Positions 9,574 through 18,570 are shown, numbered from the stretch's first letter. The stretch: 64,000 bases of DNA from Saccharibacillus brassicae (GCF_006542275.1 NZ_CP041217.1:62001-126000); one strand, 5' to 3'. The notes: generated from the sequence alone by a model not told the origin. Translations and numbers: made by a program.

Positions 9574-11277
9574 TTACTTGTTCAGGTATGCGTCGTTGAA
9601 GATCGGATAACCGAACGGATCGAACGTCAAGCCCTGTACCGACCGGCTTGCGGCGACCGTGTACGGGAACACGTACACCGGCAGGATCAGCGCTTGATCG
9701 CTAATGTACTGCTGCACTTTTTTGTACAATTCCGCCCGCTTGGCTTCGTCCGGTTCGACCGCGCCTTCGTCCAGCCAGGCGTCGACCTGCGGATCGGACA
9801 AGCCGGACAGCGTACGCCGGCCTTCCCCGGCCGAACGGTAGAACGACGTCAGCCCGTTCGGATCGCTGTTGACCTGGCTGTTGCCGTACAGGTCGTAATC
9901 CCAGTTCTGGTAGACGACCGTCGCGATGTCCTGCGTAATCTCGACTTCCGTCTCGATCCCGATCGCTTTGAGCTGCTCGCGGATCATTGCGGCAATATCG
10001 TTGCGCTTCTCGCGGTTCGGCGAACCGTCCACGTAATGCAGCGTCAGCTTTTTGCCGTCTTTGGCCCGGATGCCGTCCGCGCCTTTGATCCAGCCCAGTT
10101 CGTCGAGCAGGGCGTTCGCTTTGGCGGGATCGGGCTTGATCTTGCCTTCGAGCGATTCGTCGTACCCGAGAATGCCCGGCGTGATCGAAGACGAGGCCCG
10201 TTCGTACGTGCCGAGATAGAGCGTCTTGACGATCGAATCGAGATCGACGGCGTACTGCACCGCCTGGCGCGCTTTCAGCTCGTTCCACGGCTCATGCTCC
10301 AGATTGAAAAAGAGCGTATACGGAAAGCCGATCGTATTCGTCTGAAGCAGCTGCGCGTTGGGGTCGTTTTGCAGCGCCACCACGTTTTGCGGCGGCACGG
10401 TCTCGGCGGCCAGCACCTGCCCGCTCTGCACGCCGCCGATCCGCGTCGCTTCTTCCGGCACGATCTTGAACGTCAGCGTATCCAGATAAGGCGCCCCGGT
10501 ATTTTTCGCTTCTTCGCTGCCCCAGACGTAATCCGGGTTGCGCGCAAGCTTGATCTCCGCGTTCTCGGACCAGCCGACGAACTTGAACGGGCCGGTGCCG
10601 ACCGGGTTTTTGCCGAAATTTTCTCCGTCTTTTTGGGCTGCCGTCGGAGAGACGAGGCTCAGCATGCCCTGGCTCAGATTGCCGAGGAACGCCTGCGAAG
10701 GCGTCTCCAGATTCAGCTTGATCGTATACTCGTCCACCACTTCGGACGATTTGTACGGACGCAGCAGCGCCAGCGCGTTCGCCGCTTTGGTCTGCGGATC
10801 GATGATGCTGTCGAAATTGTATTTGACCGCTTCCGCGTTGAACGGCGTGCCGTCCTGGAACTTCACGCCCGGCTTCAGTTTGAGCGTGTAGCTCAAGCCG
10901 TCGCCCGACGCTTCCCACTCCGTAGCGAGCGAGGGGCCGAGCGAACCGTCCGCTTTGCGCACGAGCAGCGTGTCGTACAGCGCGCCGAACACGCGGACCG
11001 AGACGGCCAGCCCGCTGCGGCGCGGGTCGAGCGTGTCGGGCGAAGTCGCCAGCGCATACGTCAGTTCGCCGCCCTGAACGGGAGCCGAAGCGGCCGCGCC
11101 GCTGCTGCCGGCGGCTGCCTGTGCGGTGCTTGCGCCCGATGACGAACCGCATCCGGCAAGCGTCGTCGTCAGCGCAAGCGCGAGTGCGCCAAGCGCGCAG
11201 CTCAGCCTGAACCTTCTTTTTGGGGATGCGGGGAATCGGTCAGTTGCTGCGATGCTTTCCGTGACGGGGTTCGTCAT
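9574..11277 (-). CDS. solute-binding lipoprotein, family 5 (peptide/nickel type)
   Basis: 567 residues. A lipoprotein signal with lipobox LAGC (lipidated Cys43) follows an unusually long hydrophilic N-terminus of about 22 residues; the ATG at 11277 is supported by a full AAGGAGG site eight bases away. The mature part has family-5 signatures: TYALATSPDTLDPRRSG, LATEWEASGDGLSYTLKLKPGVKFQDGTPFNAEAVKYNFD, TGPFKFVGW and QAVQYAVDLDSIVKTLY. It captures the solute outside the membrane for the importer encoded next to it. Family 5 members bind peptides, nickel, glutathione and other compounds, so the substrate remains open; the monooxygenase neighbours argue for an organosulfur or similar compound. 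Confidence 0.9.
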   Translation of the reverse strand: MTNPVTESIAATDRFPASPKRRFRLSCALGALALALTTTLAGCGSSSGASTAQAAAGSSGAAASAPVQGGELTYALATSPDTLDPRRSGLAVSVRVFGALYDTLLVRKADGSLGPSLATEWEASGDGLSYTLKLKPGVKFQDGTPFNAEAVKYNFDSIIDPQTKAANALALLRPYKSSEVVDEYTIKLNLETPSQAFLGNLSQGMLSLVSPTAAQKDGENFGKNPVGTGPFKFVGWSENAEIKLARNPDYVWGSEEAKNTGAPYLDTLTFKIVPEEATRIGGVQSGQVLAAETVPPQNVVALQNDPNAQLLQTNTIGFPYTLFFNLEHEPWNELKARQAVQYAVDLDSIVKTLYLGTYERASSSITPGILGYDESLEGKIKPDPAKANALLDELGWIKGADGIRAKDGKKLTLHYVDGSPNREKRNDIAAMIREQLKAIGIETEVEITQDIATVVYQNWDYDLYGNSQVNSDPNGLTSFYRSAGEGRRTLSGLSDPQVDAWLDEGAVEPDEAKRAELYKKVQQYISDQALILPVYVFPYTVAASRSVQGLTFDPFGYPIFNDAYLNK

Positions 11278-11304
11278 GGGATCAACCTCCTTTTTGTATG
11301 TAGG

Positions 11305-11350
11305 GCGGCGGGCCGAAGTCTTCGTGGAAGCAAGGGTTCGGCCCCGCCGC
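11305..11350 (-). other. intercistronic hairpin
   Basis: GCGGCGGGCCGAA (11305-11317) pairs with TTCGGCCCCGCCGC (11337-11350) apart from one bulged base. It lies in the 119-base gap between the NtaA-type gene and the binding-protein gene, with no T-run after it, so it looks like an mRNA processing or stability element rather than a terminator. Confidence 0.5.
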
Positions 11351-11396
11351 GATAAATCGATGCTGCGAACGTTCTCTCTGCGCGGCGCCTGTCCAA

Positions 11397-12764
11397 TCAG
11401 TCGGCGCCGGCGCTTTCGATCGACGTCTCCCGGGCCGATTGGCCAAGACGCGCCGCCGTATGGCGGTTCTCCGGAATCGGCACGCCCAGATTGCCGCGCA
11501 GCGTATCGGCTTCGTAATCGAGGCGGTACAGCCCGCGCTGCTGCAAAATCGGGACGACGGTGTCGACGAACGTCTGCAGTCCGCTCGGAATGTCCGTATG
11601 GATAATGAATCCGTCCGCCGCTTCCCCTTCGAACCAGGCCTGAATCCGGTCGGCCACGTCTTCCGGCGTTCCGATGAAAGTCGTCTTCGGCGTCGCCGAG
11701 CGGAGCGCGACCTGGCGCAGCGTCAGCTTCTGCTCCCGGGCATCGCGTTTGATCTTATCCGTCCCGCTCTTGAATGCGTTGCTGCCGAGATCGCCGAGAT
11801 CCGGGAAAGCTTCGTCAAGCGGATACTGCGAGAAATCGTGATGGTCGAAAAAGCGGCCGAGATACTCCAGCGCTTTGTCGATCGTGACGAGCGAAGCAAT
11901 CTGTTCGTACTTCGCTTCCGCTTCTTCGAGCGTCCGGCCGACGATCGGATTGATGCCCGGCAGAATCGCGATGTCCTGTGTCTGCCGGCCGTTGGCGACG
12001 GCGCGACGCTTCACGTCCCGGTAGAACGCCTGCGCGTCTTCGAAGCGTTCATGCCCCGTGAATACCGCGTCCGCCGAACGCGCCGCCAGGCTTTTGCCGT
12101 CTTCCGACGACCCCGCCTGAAACACGACCGGTTGTCCCTGCGACGAACGGTCGATATTGAGCGGGCCTTCGACGGAGAAGTATTCGCCCTGATGGTTCAG
12201 GCGATGCAGCTTGTCCGGATCGAAAAAGACGCCCGATGCCTTGTCCCGCACGAAAGCGTCGTCTTCCCACGAATCCCACAGCCCGCGCACGACGTCCAGA
12301 TGTTCTTCCGCGATCTTGTAACGCTCGGCATGCGCCGGATGGGCGCGAATCGTATGGTTGCGCGCCGTCCCTTCCAGCGGCGAAGTGACGACGTTCCAGC
12401 CGGCGCGGCCGCCGCTGAGCTTGTCGAGCGAAGCGAACTGCCGGGCGACCGTGAACGGTTCGCTGTACGAAGTGGAGAGCGTGCCGACCAGTCCGATCCG
12501 GCTCGTCACGGCGGCAAGCGCGGACAGCAGCGTCAGCGGCTCGAAGCGGTTCAGGAAATGCGGGATCGACTTTTCGTTGATATACAAGCCGTCGGCGATA
12601 AACACAAGATCGAACTTGCCTGCTTCGGCGATCTGCGCCTGCCGTTTGTAGAAATCGAAATTGACGCTGGCGTCGCTGAGCACTTCGGGATGTCTCCAGC
12701 CTGTAACGCTTCCGCCTACCCCGTGAATGATCGCTCCGAATTTCAAGCTCCGTTTGTTCGTCAT
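11397..12764 (-). CDS. NtaA/SnaA/DszA-type flavin monooxygenase
   Basis: 455 residues. The ATG at 12764 has a GAGGCGGAG site; the reading extends upstream to 12905 without another credible start. The protein has the hallmark of the NtaA/SnaA/SoxA/DszA branch of luciferase-like enzymes: [71 protein letters not shown] segment, and [25 protein letters not shown]. Family members monooxygenate dibenzothiophene sulfone, nitrilotriacetate or sulfur amino-acid derivatives with FMNH2. B. subtilis YtnJ is a close functional parallel, found beside a YtmO-type enzyme and a transporter in a sulfur-responsive operon, which is the same combination as here. It is the first gene of the operon. Confidence 0.88.
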   Translation of the reverse strand: MTNKRSLKFGAIIHGVGGSVTGWRHPEVLSDASVNFDFYKRQAQIAEAGKFDLVFIADGLYINEKSIPHFLNRFEPLTLLSALAAVTSRIGLVGTLSTSYSEPFTVARQFASLDKLSGGRAGWNVVTSPLEGTARNHTIRAHPAHAERYKIAEEHLDVVRGLWDSWEDDAFVRDKASGVFFDPDKLHRLNHQGEYFSVEGPLNIDRSSQGQPVVFQAGSSEDGKSLAARSADAVFTGHERFEDAQAFYRDVKRRAVANGRQTQDIAILPGINPIVGRTLEEAEAKYEQIASLVTIDKALEYLGRFFDHHDFSQYPLDEAFPDLGDLGSNAFKSGTDKIKRDAREQKLTLRQVALRSATPKTTFIGTPEDVADRIQAWFEGEAADGFIIHTDIPSGLQTFVDTVVPILQQRGLYRLDYEADTLRGNLGVPIPENRHTAARLGQSARETSIESAGAD

Positions 12765-12818
12765 GTTCTCTCCGCCTCTCTTTTTCTCAAAATACGATGC
12801 AACCAAAATTAAATCTAC

Positions 12819-12829
12819 AATTCCGATGT
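12819..12829 (-). promoter_or_regulatory. possible CymR-like half-site
   Basis: On the minus strand ACATCGGAATT lies 55-65 bases upstream of the first gene of the operon. It matches the right half of the Bacillus CymR sulfur-repressor box as I recall it (ANATNGGAATT); the left half matches poorly. The match is suggestive only. Confidence 0.3.
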
Positions 12830-12972
12830 ATTTGGTATGCTTTCGGGTTGAGAAGAAGCTTACCACCGCGCCTGCCGCACGGTCAATCGTTTCGCTAATA
12901 GACATTTTCTATACGCTTATAGAAGAGATGTATACGAACGAAGTTAACCCCGGGCCTGCGGAAAAAGACGAC

Positions 12973-13020
12973 AAAAAACCGGCTTCTCCCGACGCAGCAT
13001 GCGTACGGGAAAAGCCGGTT
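12973..13020 (-). terminator. terminator of the UbiD-family gene
   Basis: A 15-bp stem with one mismatch (AACCGGCTTTTCCCG type) around a 13-base loop is followed on the minus strand by TTTTTT (12973-12978). It lies about 95 bases past the stop of the decarboxylase gene. Confidence 0.85.
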
Positions 13021-13115
13021 GGATTGGAGAAGAAGCGACTCTAAGCGCCGGAAAGCTCCGATAAGAGTCAAATGAAGCGCCGGTCGGCGGCAGGCGAAGC
13101 CCGCTTGCGCCAGTG

Positions 13116-14960
13116 TCAGCGGCGCAGGGCGCGCAGTACGCCGAGGCTGCCGCTCGGCTCGAACAGCCGGTCGACGCGCTGCGCCACGCCGGCGTCCGGA
13201 ATTAGCGGCGGCGCCTGATGCGGCTTGACGCGGGCGTCGATAATGACATTATCGCAGCCCCAGTGCTTATGGTCGTATGCCGCGTTCACGCCGTGTATGT
13301 CGTGCGACGGATTGCTGCGCGTAAAGCCCGCCCACAGGAAGTTGTCGAACGCGGCGCCCATGAAGGCGGAATCGTCGCACAGCACGATCAGCGGGCAGTC
13401 TTCGAGCGGCCCGCGCGCGGCGATCGCCTGCGCCAGTGCGCCGATCTCCGCTTCCGCCGACGCGTAATCGACGAACGCCGGCGCTTGCAGCAGCGCGATG
13501 CCCGGCATCGCCATCGAGGCTTGGCCGAAGCCGCCCGGCAGATCGGACAGCGCCGCCGGCACGTCGGCCGACAGCTTGCGTACCGGCCGGCCGACAGCGG
13601 CGAAGACCACTTTGCTGCCGCTGTTCAGTCCGGTACCGGAATAATCGAGCGTATCCATCGTCGTATTCGTCTGGAAATGCAGGTCGCGCCGCAGATTGAT
13701 CCGCTCCAGCACGTGCCTGAACAAGCCCGGGATGTCGTGTGCGTTGACCGGCACGTCGTCTTCCGCCGTAATGAACAGATATTTGGCGAGGCTGAGCTGC
13801 CCGGTCCCGAATATCCGGTTGGCGATCGTCAGAATCTCCGCCGGGCGCTTCACCGCCTGGTACGGCGTGTACCGTTCGCTGCCTACGGCCAGCAGCAGCG
13901 GATGAACGCCCGCCGCGTCGACGGCGTGGACTTCCTTGACGCCCGGAATTTCCTGCTGCACCGCGCCTCCGGTCAGTTCGTGGATCAGCGCGCCGAACGC
14001 CGTATCTTCCTGCGGCGGACGGCCGACGACCGTGAACGGATACACCGCGTTTTTCTTCGCGTATACTTTGTGCACCCGCATCACCGGAAATTCGTGCACG
14101 AGGCTGTAATAGCCCAGATGGTCGCCGAACGGTCCTTCCGGCTTCGTCTCGTCCGGGTAGATCTCGCCGGTGATGACGAAATCGGCATCGTGGCTGACGC
14201 AGAACCCGTCGACGTAGCTGTAGCGGAAATGGCGGCCCGACAGCAGCCCCGCGAACGTCAGCTCGCTCAAGCCTTCCGGCAGCGGCATGACCGCCGACAG
14301 CGTATGGGCCGGAGGCCCGCCGATAAAGCAGCTCACCTTGAGCGGCTGTCCGCGCTTGGCGGCTTTGGATTGATGCACCCCGATACCGCGGTGAATCTGG
14401 TAATGCACCCCGATCTCGCGGTCCGGCTCGTAGTCGTTGCCGCTGAGCTGAATCCGGTACATGCCGAGGTTGGCGTTCATGACGCCCGGCTTGTCCGGGT
14501 CTTCGCTGTACACCTGCGGCAGCGTCACGAAAGCTCCCCCGTCGTTCGGCCAGCTTTTGATCATCGGCAGATCGGAGATCCGGATCTCTTCAAAGTCCGC
14601 GGGCAGGCCGGCTTTTTTGATCGGCAGCGCGGTGCGCGCCGCAAGTCCGGTGCTCGCGTAACGGTGCGGCTGCTTGAGCGCCTTCATCGGATCGTTGCGC
14701 AGGGCGATCACTTCCTGCGTCGATTTCCACGTGTCGCGGAACATGTATTTGCTGCGCTCGATCGTGCCGAACAGATTCGACACCGCGCCGTATTTCGACC
14801 CTTTTACTTTTTCAAAAAACAAAGCCGGTCCGCCCGCCTCGAACGTTCTCAGATGGATGGCGGCCATCTCCAGCTCGGGATCGACTTCTTCCGTGACCCG
14901 CATCAAATGCCCGGCTTGTTCCAGATCGGCGATACATTCCTGCATATTGCGATATCTCAT
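13116..14960 (-). CDS. UbiD family decarboxylase (menaquinone-type, long form)
   Basis: 614 residues. UbiD enzymes carry out reversible non-oxidative decarboxylation of aromatic or unsaturated acids with prenylated FMN. Seen: NLGMYRIQLSGNDYEPDREIGVHYQIHRGIGVH and the acidic segment DFVITGEIYPDETKPEGPFGDHLGYYS, which carry the Arg-Glu-Glu cluster of the family, then PFTVVGRPPQEDT. At about 610 residues it is longer than E. coli UbiD (about 500) and resembles the long menaquinone-biosynthesis decarboxylase subgroup, whose extra C-terminal part is present here. No UbiX prenyltransferase gene is nearby, so the cofactor enzyme must be encoded elsewhere. It is a single-gene unit with its own terminator. 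Confidence 0.85.
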   Translation of the reverse strand: MRYRNMQECIADLEQAGHLMRVTEEVDPELEMAAIHLRTFEAGGPALFFEKVKGSKYGAVSNLFGTIERSKYMFRDTWKSTQEVIALRNDPMKALKQPHRYASTGLAARTALPIKKAGLPADFEEIRISDLPMIKSWPNDGGAFVTLPQVYSEDPDKPGVMNANLGMYRIQLSGNDYEPDREIGVHYQIHRGIGVHQSKAAKRGQPLKVSCFIGGPPAHTLSAVMPLPEGLSELTFAGLLSGRHFRYSYVDGFCVSHDADFVITGEIYPDETKPEGPFGDHLGYYSLVHEFPVMRVHKVYAKKNAVYPFTVVGRPPQEDTAFGALIHELTGGAVQQEIPGVKEVHAVDAAGVHPLLLAVGSERYTPYQAVKRPAEILTIANRIFGTGQLSLAKYLFITAEDDVPVNAHDIPGLFRHVLERINLRRDLHFQTNTTMDTLDYSGTGLNSGSKVVFAAVGRPVRKLSADVPAALSDLPGGFGQASMAMPGIALLQAPAFVDYASAEAEIGALAQAIAARGPLEDCPLIVLCDDSAFMGAAFDNFLWAGFTRSNPSHDIHGVNAAYDHKHWGCDNVIIDARVKPHQAPPLIPDAGVAQRVDRLFEPSGSLGVLRALRR

Positions 14961-15119
14961 GGCGTAGGCTCCTATTCCGATTGTGATTATTCTCCCATTC
15001 TACCTTACGCCGCCGTTCAGCGCCAATTTGCCCGTCCAACCCTTCACTCTCTTTTTTGCCCGACCGATATAAGAAAAGAGAAGACCGAGAACATTTTTGA
15101 GAGGCAGGAGAACAGACAA

Positions 15120-15470
15120 ATGATGCACGCTCCTTATTCGATCCGAACGAATCAGTCGACCCAGAAGGTCGAGATGAAAGTCAACGGGACGTTCACGCCC
15201 CAGGATTATCAGAATTTCGCGCGCGATTACGCCAAAATGGCCGCTTCGATCGATGCCCAGGCTTTTACGCTGATCGTGGACTGCCGTGACATGGACCTGC
15301 TCGGCACCGAAGAAGTGGAGAAGCTCAAAGGTTCTTTTCTCAGTTACAAAGAAACCGGCTTCCGGCGCGTTCTGTTCACGATCAGCCCGGCGCAGACGAT
15401 TATCAAAATGCAGTTGGCCCGCGTCGCCCGCCAGGCCGGTCTGGACAATCACGAAATCGTGACCGAGTAG
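15120..15470 (+). CDS. small STAS-like protein
   Basis: 116 residues beginning at ATG 15120 (a second ATG follows immediately); GGAG lies ten bases upstream. The pattern of strands and helices (VEMKVNGTFTPQDYQNFARDYA, FTLIVDCRDMDLLGTEEVEKLK, GFRRVLFTISP, ARQAGL) resembles the STAS/SpoIIAA fold: an extended strand, then a central strand ending in Asp, then a helix. No kinase or sigma-factor genes are adjacent, so a partner-switch role is not supported. It shares a bidirectional terminator with katA. The fold assignment is by eye. Confidence 0.6.
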   Translation: MMHAPYSIRTNQSTQKVEMKVNGTFTPQDYQNFARDYAKMAASIDAQAFTLIVDCRDMDLLGTEEVEKLKGSFLSYKETGFRRVLFTISPAQTIIKMQLARVARQAGLDNHEIVTE

Positions 15471-15515
15471 GCCACAGCGAACCGGACCCGGAGCAATCCA
15501 ACAAGACGAACCCAA

Positions 15516-15559
15516 CAAAAAAAGCCGGATACGCATCGAAGGATGCGTACCCGGCTTTT
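15516..15559. terminator. bidirectional terminator
   Basis: AAAAGCCGGATACGCATC (15519-15536) pairs with GATGCGTACCCGGCTTTT (15542-15559), with A and T runs on both sides. It serves the STAS-like gene on the plus strand and katA on the minus strand. Confidence 0.88.
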
Positions 15560-15623
15560 CGGAATGCGTGCGGAAGTACGAATGCTGGCTTGCTGCCGCG
15601 CGGCAGAAGGACTTGCGCCGGGG

Positions 15624-17081
15624 TCAGCGGCCGCCCATAAAAGCGGAAAGGTCCACGCCGAGACCCTGCGCGAGGCGCATGCCGTATTCGCGGTCGGCGC
15701 GCACGAAGTTGCAGATCGCGCGCAGCCGAGTCTCTTCGTCCACGACGCTCAAATCGTTCACGAGGTTGGCGATCAGATGGTCCCGCTCTTTGGCCGTGTA
15801 GGACCGGTACTGCATGCCGGCCTGGGCAAAATCGTCGGTCTTCGCGATCTTCTGCCGGGTAACGCGGCCTTGCAGCTCGGGTTCGGACTCGCGGTAAGAA
15901 GGATCTTCGACCGGGCTGTCCGCATCGCCGTTCGGCTCGTAGTTCACTTTCGGCAGGTCGCCGCGCATGTTCATCGCCCCGTCCTGCTGATGGTTGCGCA
16001 CGGGCGCGTACGGGCAGTTGACAGGCAGCTGCAAGTAATTGGCGCCGAGCCGGTAGCGCTGCGTGTCCGGGTAGGAGAACAGGCGGCCCTGCAGCAGTTT
16101 GTCTTCCGACGGTTCGATGCCCGGCACGAGCGCGCTCGGCGAGAACGCGGCCTGTTCCACTTCCGCGAAGAAGTTCTGCGGATTGCGGTTCAGCGTCATT
16201 GTGCCGACGGCGTGGAACGGGAATTGATCTTCCGGCCACACTTTGGTCGGATCGAGCGGATCGAATTCATAGTCGTCGATCCGGGCCTCGGGAATCATCT
16301 GGACTTTGAGCGTCCACTCCGGGTAATCGCCCGCTTCGATCCGGTCGAACAGATCGCGCGTCGCATGGCCGAAATCGCGGCCCTGCACCTCCACCGCTTC
16401 GGACGCGCTCAGCGTGCGGACGCCCTGCTTCGATTCCCATTTGTATTTCACGTAGACGACGCGGCCGGCTTCGTTCACCCATTTGAACGCATGCACGCCG
16501 AAGCCGTCCATTTCGCGGTAGTTGGCCGGCGTGCCGTGATCGGAGAACAGCCACGTCATCATATGCGTCGATTCCGGCATGCGGGTCATGAAGTCCCAGT
16601 AGCGCGACGGTTCCTGACGGTTCGACTGCGGGTCCGGCTTGAGCGAATGGACCATGTCGGGGAACTTGATCGCATCGCGGATAAAGAACACCGGCAGATG
16701 GTTGCCGACCAGATCGTAGTTGCCTTCCTGCGTATAGAACTTGACCGCGAAGCCGCGCGGATCGCGGGCCGTCTCCGGCGAACCGGTGCCGTGAATGACC
16801 GTCGAGAAGCGGACGAAGACCGGCGTCTCCAGCCCGGCTTCCCGCAGGAACGCGGCGCGCGTATGGTCTGCCATGCCGTGCTCGGTCTTGAATACGCCGT
16901 GCGCGCCGGCGCCGCGCGCATGCACGACGCGTTCCGGAATACGCTCGCGGTCGAAATGGGCCAGCTTCTCAAGCAGATGGTAATCTTCCAGCAGAGCCGG
17001 TCCCCGGCGTCCCGCCGTTCTGGAATTTTGGTTATCGCCTACGGGCATGCCCTGGTTGGTCGTCAGTCTCGAATATGTCAT
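15624..17081 (-). CDS. katA: haem catalase
   Basis: 485 residues, the length of small-subunit (clade 3) catalases. It converts hydrogen peroxide to water and oxygen. The catalytic His lies in RVVHARGAGAHGVF, the distal Asn in DLVGNHLPVFF, and the proximal haem-ligand Tyr in GRLFSYPDTQRYRLG; FVRFSTVIHGTGSPETARDPRGFAVKFY is the strongly conserved N-terminal block. No signal peptide, so cytoplasmic. The ATG at 17081 follows GGAAGG. An operator-like dyad lies 50-80 bases upstream and a PerR-type regulator gene two genes upstream on the same strand, so peroxide-inducible expression is likely. Confidence 0.96.
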   Translation of the reverse strand: MTYSRLTTNQGMPVGDNQNSRTAGRRGPALLEDYHLLEKLAHFDRERIPERVVHARGAGAHGVFKTEHGMADHTRAAFLREAGLETPVFVRFSTVIHGTGSPETARDPRGFAVKFYTQEGNYDLVGNHLPVFFIRDAIKFPDMVHSLKPDPQSNRQEPSRYWDFMTRMPESTHMMTWLFSDHGTPANYREMDGFGVHAFKWVNEAGRVVYVKYKWESKQGVRTLSASEAVEVQGRDFGHATRDLFDRIEAGDYPEWTLKVQMIPEARIDDYEFDPLDPTKVWPEDQFPFHAVGTMTLNRNPQNFFAEVEQAAFSPSALVPGIEPSEDKLLQGRLFSYPDTQRYRLGANYLQLPVNCPYAPVRNHQQDGAMNMRGDLPKVNYEPNGDADSPVEDPSYRESEPELQGRVTRQKIAKTDDFAQAGMQYRSYTAKERDHLIANLVNDLSVVDEETRLRAICNFVRADREYGMRLAQGLGVDLSAFMGGR

Positions 17082-17132
17082 CTGGTAATCTTCCTTTCCC
17101 GTTCGAAGATAGAAACTGCAATTTTTCAGTAG

Positions 17133-17163
17133 ATTTAGAATTGGTATAAGACCACTTCTAAAT
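17133..17163 (-). promoter_or_regulatory. operator dyad upstream of katA, PerR-like
   Basis: TTTAGAATTGGT (17134-17145) and ACCACTTCTAAA (17151-17162) form a 12-5-12 inverted repeat with one mismatch. The 15-mer 17135-17149 (TTAGAATTGGTATAA) matches the Bacillus PerR box TTATAATNATTATAA at 11 of 14 positions. It lies in the 5' region of katA. Confidence 0.6.
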
Positions 17164-17293
17164 CGTTAACCGAATTCTACCATCTTGCCGGGCGGTCGAT
17201 CATGAGCGGCACGTAAGCGTTTGGTGAAGATCCCGTGAAGGCGCGCGGCACACGGCCGCGACCTTCATGGGCAGGATACGCAAAGTTCGGGAC

Positions 17294-18067
17294 TCAGTCG
17301 GCCAAGCGGTATCCGACGCCGCGAACGGTCGCCACGTAGAGCGGCTGTCCGGCGCTGTCGCCGAGCTTTTTGCGCAGACTTTTGACATGGACGTCCACCA
17401 CGTTGCTGCCTCCGAAGTATTGGGTGCCCCAAATGCGGTTCAGCATGTCTTCGCGGGTCCGTACGCTGCCCTGTCCTTCGATCAGTTGCTGGAGCAGCTC
17501 GTATTCCGTCTTGGTCAGGTCGATCCGCGCGCCGCTCCGGTAGACGGTCATGCGCCGGCGGTCGATCCGCAGGTCTTTAAAGATCAGCTGGTCGCGCGCG
17601 CTGTCTTCGTCCGGCGAGACCGGCGAATACGGACTTTGCGCGGTTACGCCGCGCAGGATGCGGCGCACGTGATGCAGCCCTTCCTGCGGACGCGCCGGCC
17701 AGACGAGCAGTTCTTCATGGCCTCCGGTCGCGCCGCCTTCTTCGAGCATGCGCTCGTCCACGAGAAACAGCGTCGGCACCGCCGCGTGCACCGGATGTCT
17801 GTTTTCGCGAAAAGCACCGACCGGGTCCTGCTCCTGCGATCCGCTGACGTCGAAGATCAGCAGATCCGGCTGCAGCGCTCCCGCTTCCGAATGCTCCCAG
17901 CGATGAAACACAAGCACGTCGAAACAAGCTTCCATCAGCGTTCGCATCAATTCGTGCATCCGTCCGGGAAAAGGACTGACGACGATGATACGCCGGGTCA
18001 TCTCGCACACTTCCGGTTCCATAAACGGCATGTCGCGCAGCCTTATTTCTTCCGCTTGGTTCTGCAT
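17294..18067 (-). CDS. winged-helix regulator with degenerate receiver
   Basis: 257 residues; the ATG at 18067 follows GGAAGGAG and overlaps the end of perR by 25 bases. The C-terminal half is a clear OmpR-type winged helix (IDLTKTEYELLQQLIEGQ, TREDMLNRIWGTQYFGGSNVVDVHVKSLRKKLG, ATVRGVGYRLAD). The N-terminal half has a receiver-like order of strands (RRIIVVSPFPGRM, QPDLLIFDVSG with Asp73, HELLVWPA) but lacks the acidic pair after strand 1 and the conserved Lys before Pro in the last strand, so normal aspartyl phosphorylation is unlikely. No kinase gene is adjacent. Its position between perR and katA suggests a link with peroxide response. Confidence 0.8.
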   Translation of the reverse strand: MQNQAEEIRLRDMPFMEPEVCEMTRRIIVVSPFPGRMHELMRTLMEACFDVLVFHRWEHSEAGALQPDLLIFDVSGSQEQDPVGAFRENRHPVHAAVPTLFLVDERMLEEGGATGGHEELLVWPARPQEGLHHVRRILRGVTAQSPYSPVSPDEDSARDQLIFKDLRIDRRRMTVYRSGARIDLTKTEYELLQQLIEGQGSVRTREDMLNRIWGTQYFGGSNVVDVHVKSLRKKLGDSAGQPLYVATVRGVGYRLAD

Positions 18068-18438
18068 GCTCCGCACACTCCTTCCACCACGATATGGGCG
18101 CCCTGCACCTCGTATCCTGTTTCTTCCGCGACCCGAACCATCCACTCTTCCGGGATCGGGGTCGTCACTTCGTCCACTTTGCCACAAATTTCGCAGACGA
18201 TATGCTGGTGGTCGTCTGTCCGTGCGTCGTAACGGCTGGCCGTCTCTCCAAGCTTGAGTTCGCGCAGCAGGTCTTTGTCGGTCAAATAACGCAGCGAATT
18301 GTAGACCGTTCCGTAAGCGAAACTGTGGCCGCGTTCCACCAGACGGTTCATGACATCCGCTGCTGTCGGGTGATCTTCGGATTCGCGTACGACGTCGTAT
18401 ATGGCTTGGCGCTGGGTCGTCAAATTTATCGTTTTCAT
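18043..18438 (-). CDS. perR: Fur-family peroxide regulator, PerR type
   Basis: 131 residues from the ATG at 18438 (GGGGAATG upstream; an in-frame ATG five codons earlier is possible). The N-terminal winged helix (TTQRQAIYDVVRESEDHPTAADVMNRL, FAYGTVYNSLRYLTDKDLL) is followed by SRYDARTDDHQHIVC: the Asp and two His correspond to the PerR regulatory metal site (Asp85, His91, His93 in B. subtilis) rather than a Glu-type Fur site. Two CxxC pairs (CEICG and CGAC) form the structural zinc site. PerR represses peroxide-stress genes until its iron site is oxidised. A PerR-like box upstream suggests autoregulation. Confidence 0.88.
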   Translation of the reverse strand: MKTINLTTQRQAIYDVVRESEDHPTAADVMNRLVERGHSFAYGTVYNSLRYLTDKDLLRELKLGETASRYDARTDDHQHIVCEICGKVDEVTTPIPEEWMVRVAEETGYEVQGAHIVVEGVCGACRTKRKK

Positions 18439-18487
18439 GTTGTCATTCCCCATTTGTGATCGATTTTCATTCTCATAGGCTTTCAAC

Positions 18488-18502
18488 TTAGAATAAGTAT
18501 AA
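18488..18502 (-). promoter_or_regulatory. PerR box upstream of perR
   Basis: TTAGAATAAGTATAA matches TTATAATNATTATAA at 12 of 14 defined positions and lies 50 bases upstream of the perR start. It shares TTAGAAT and TATAA with the site before katA. Confidence 0.6.
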
Positions 18503-18570
18503 ATCTATTTCGTACAGGAATCAACATTTTAAGAGTAAAAAAGCACGGATATACCAAGGAAGAGTACACA

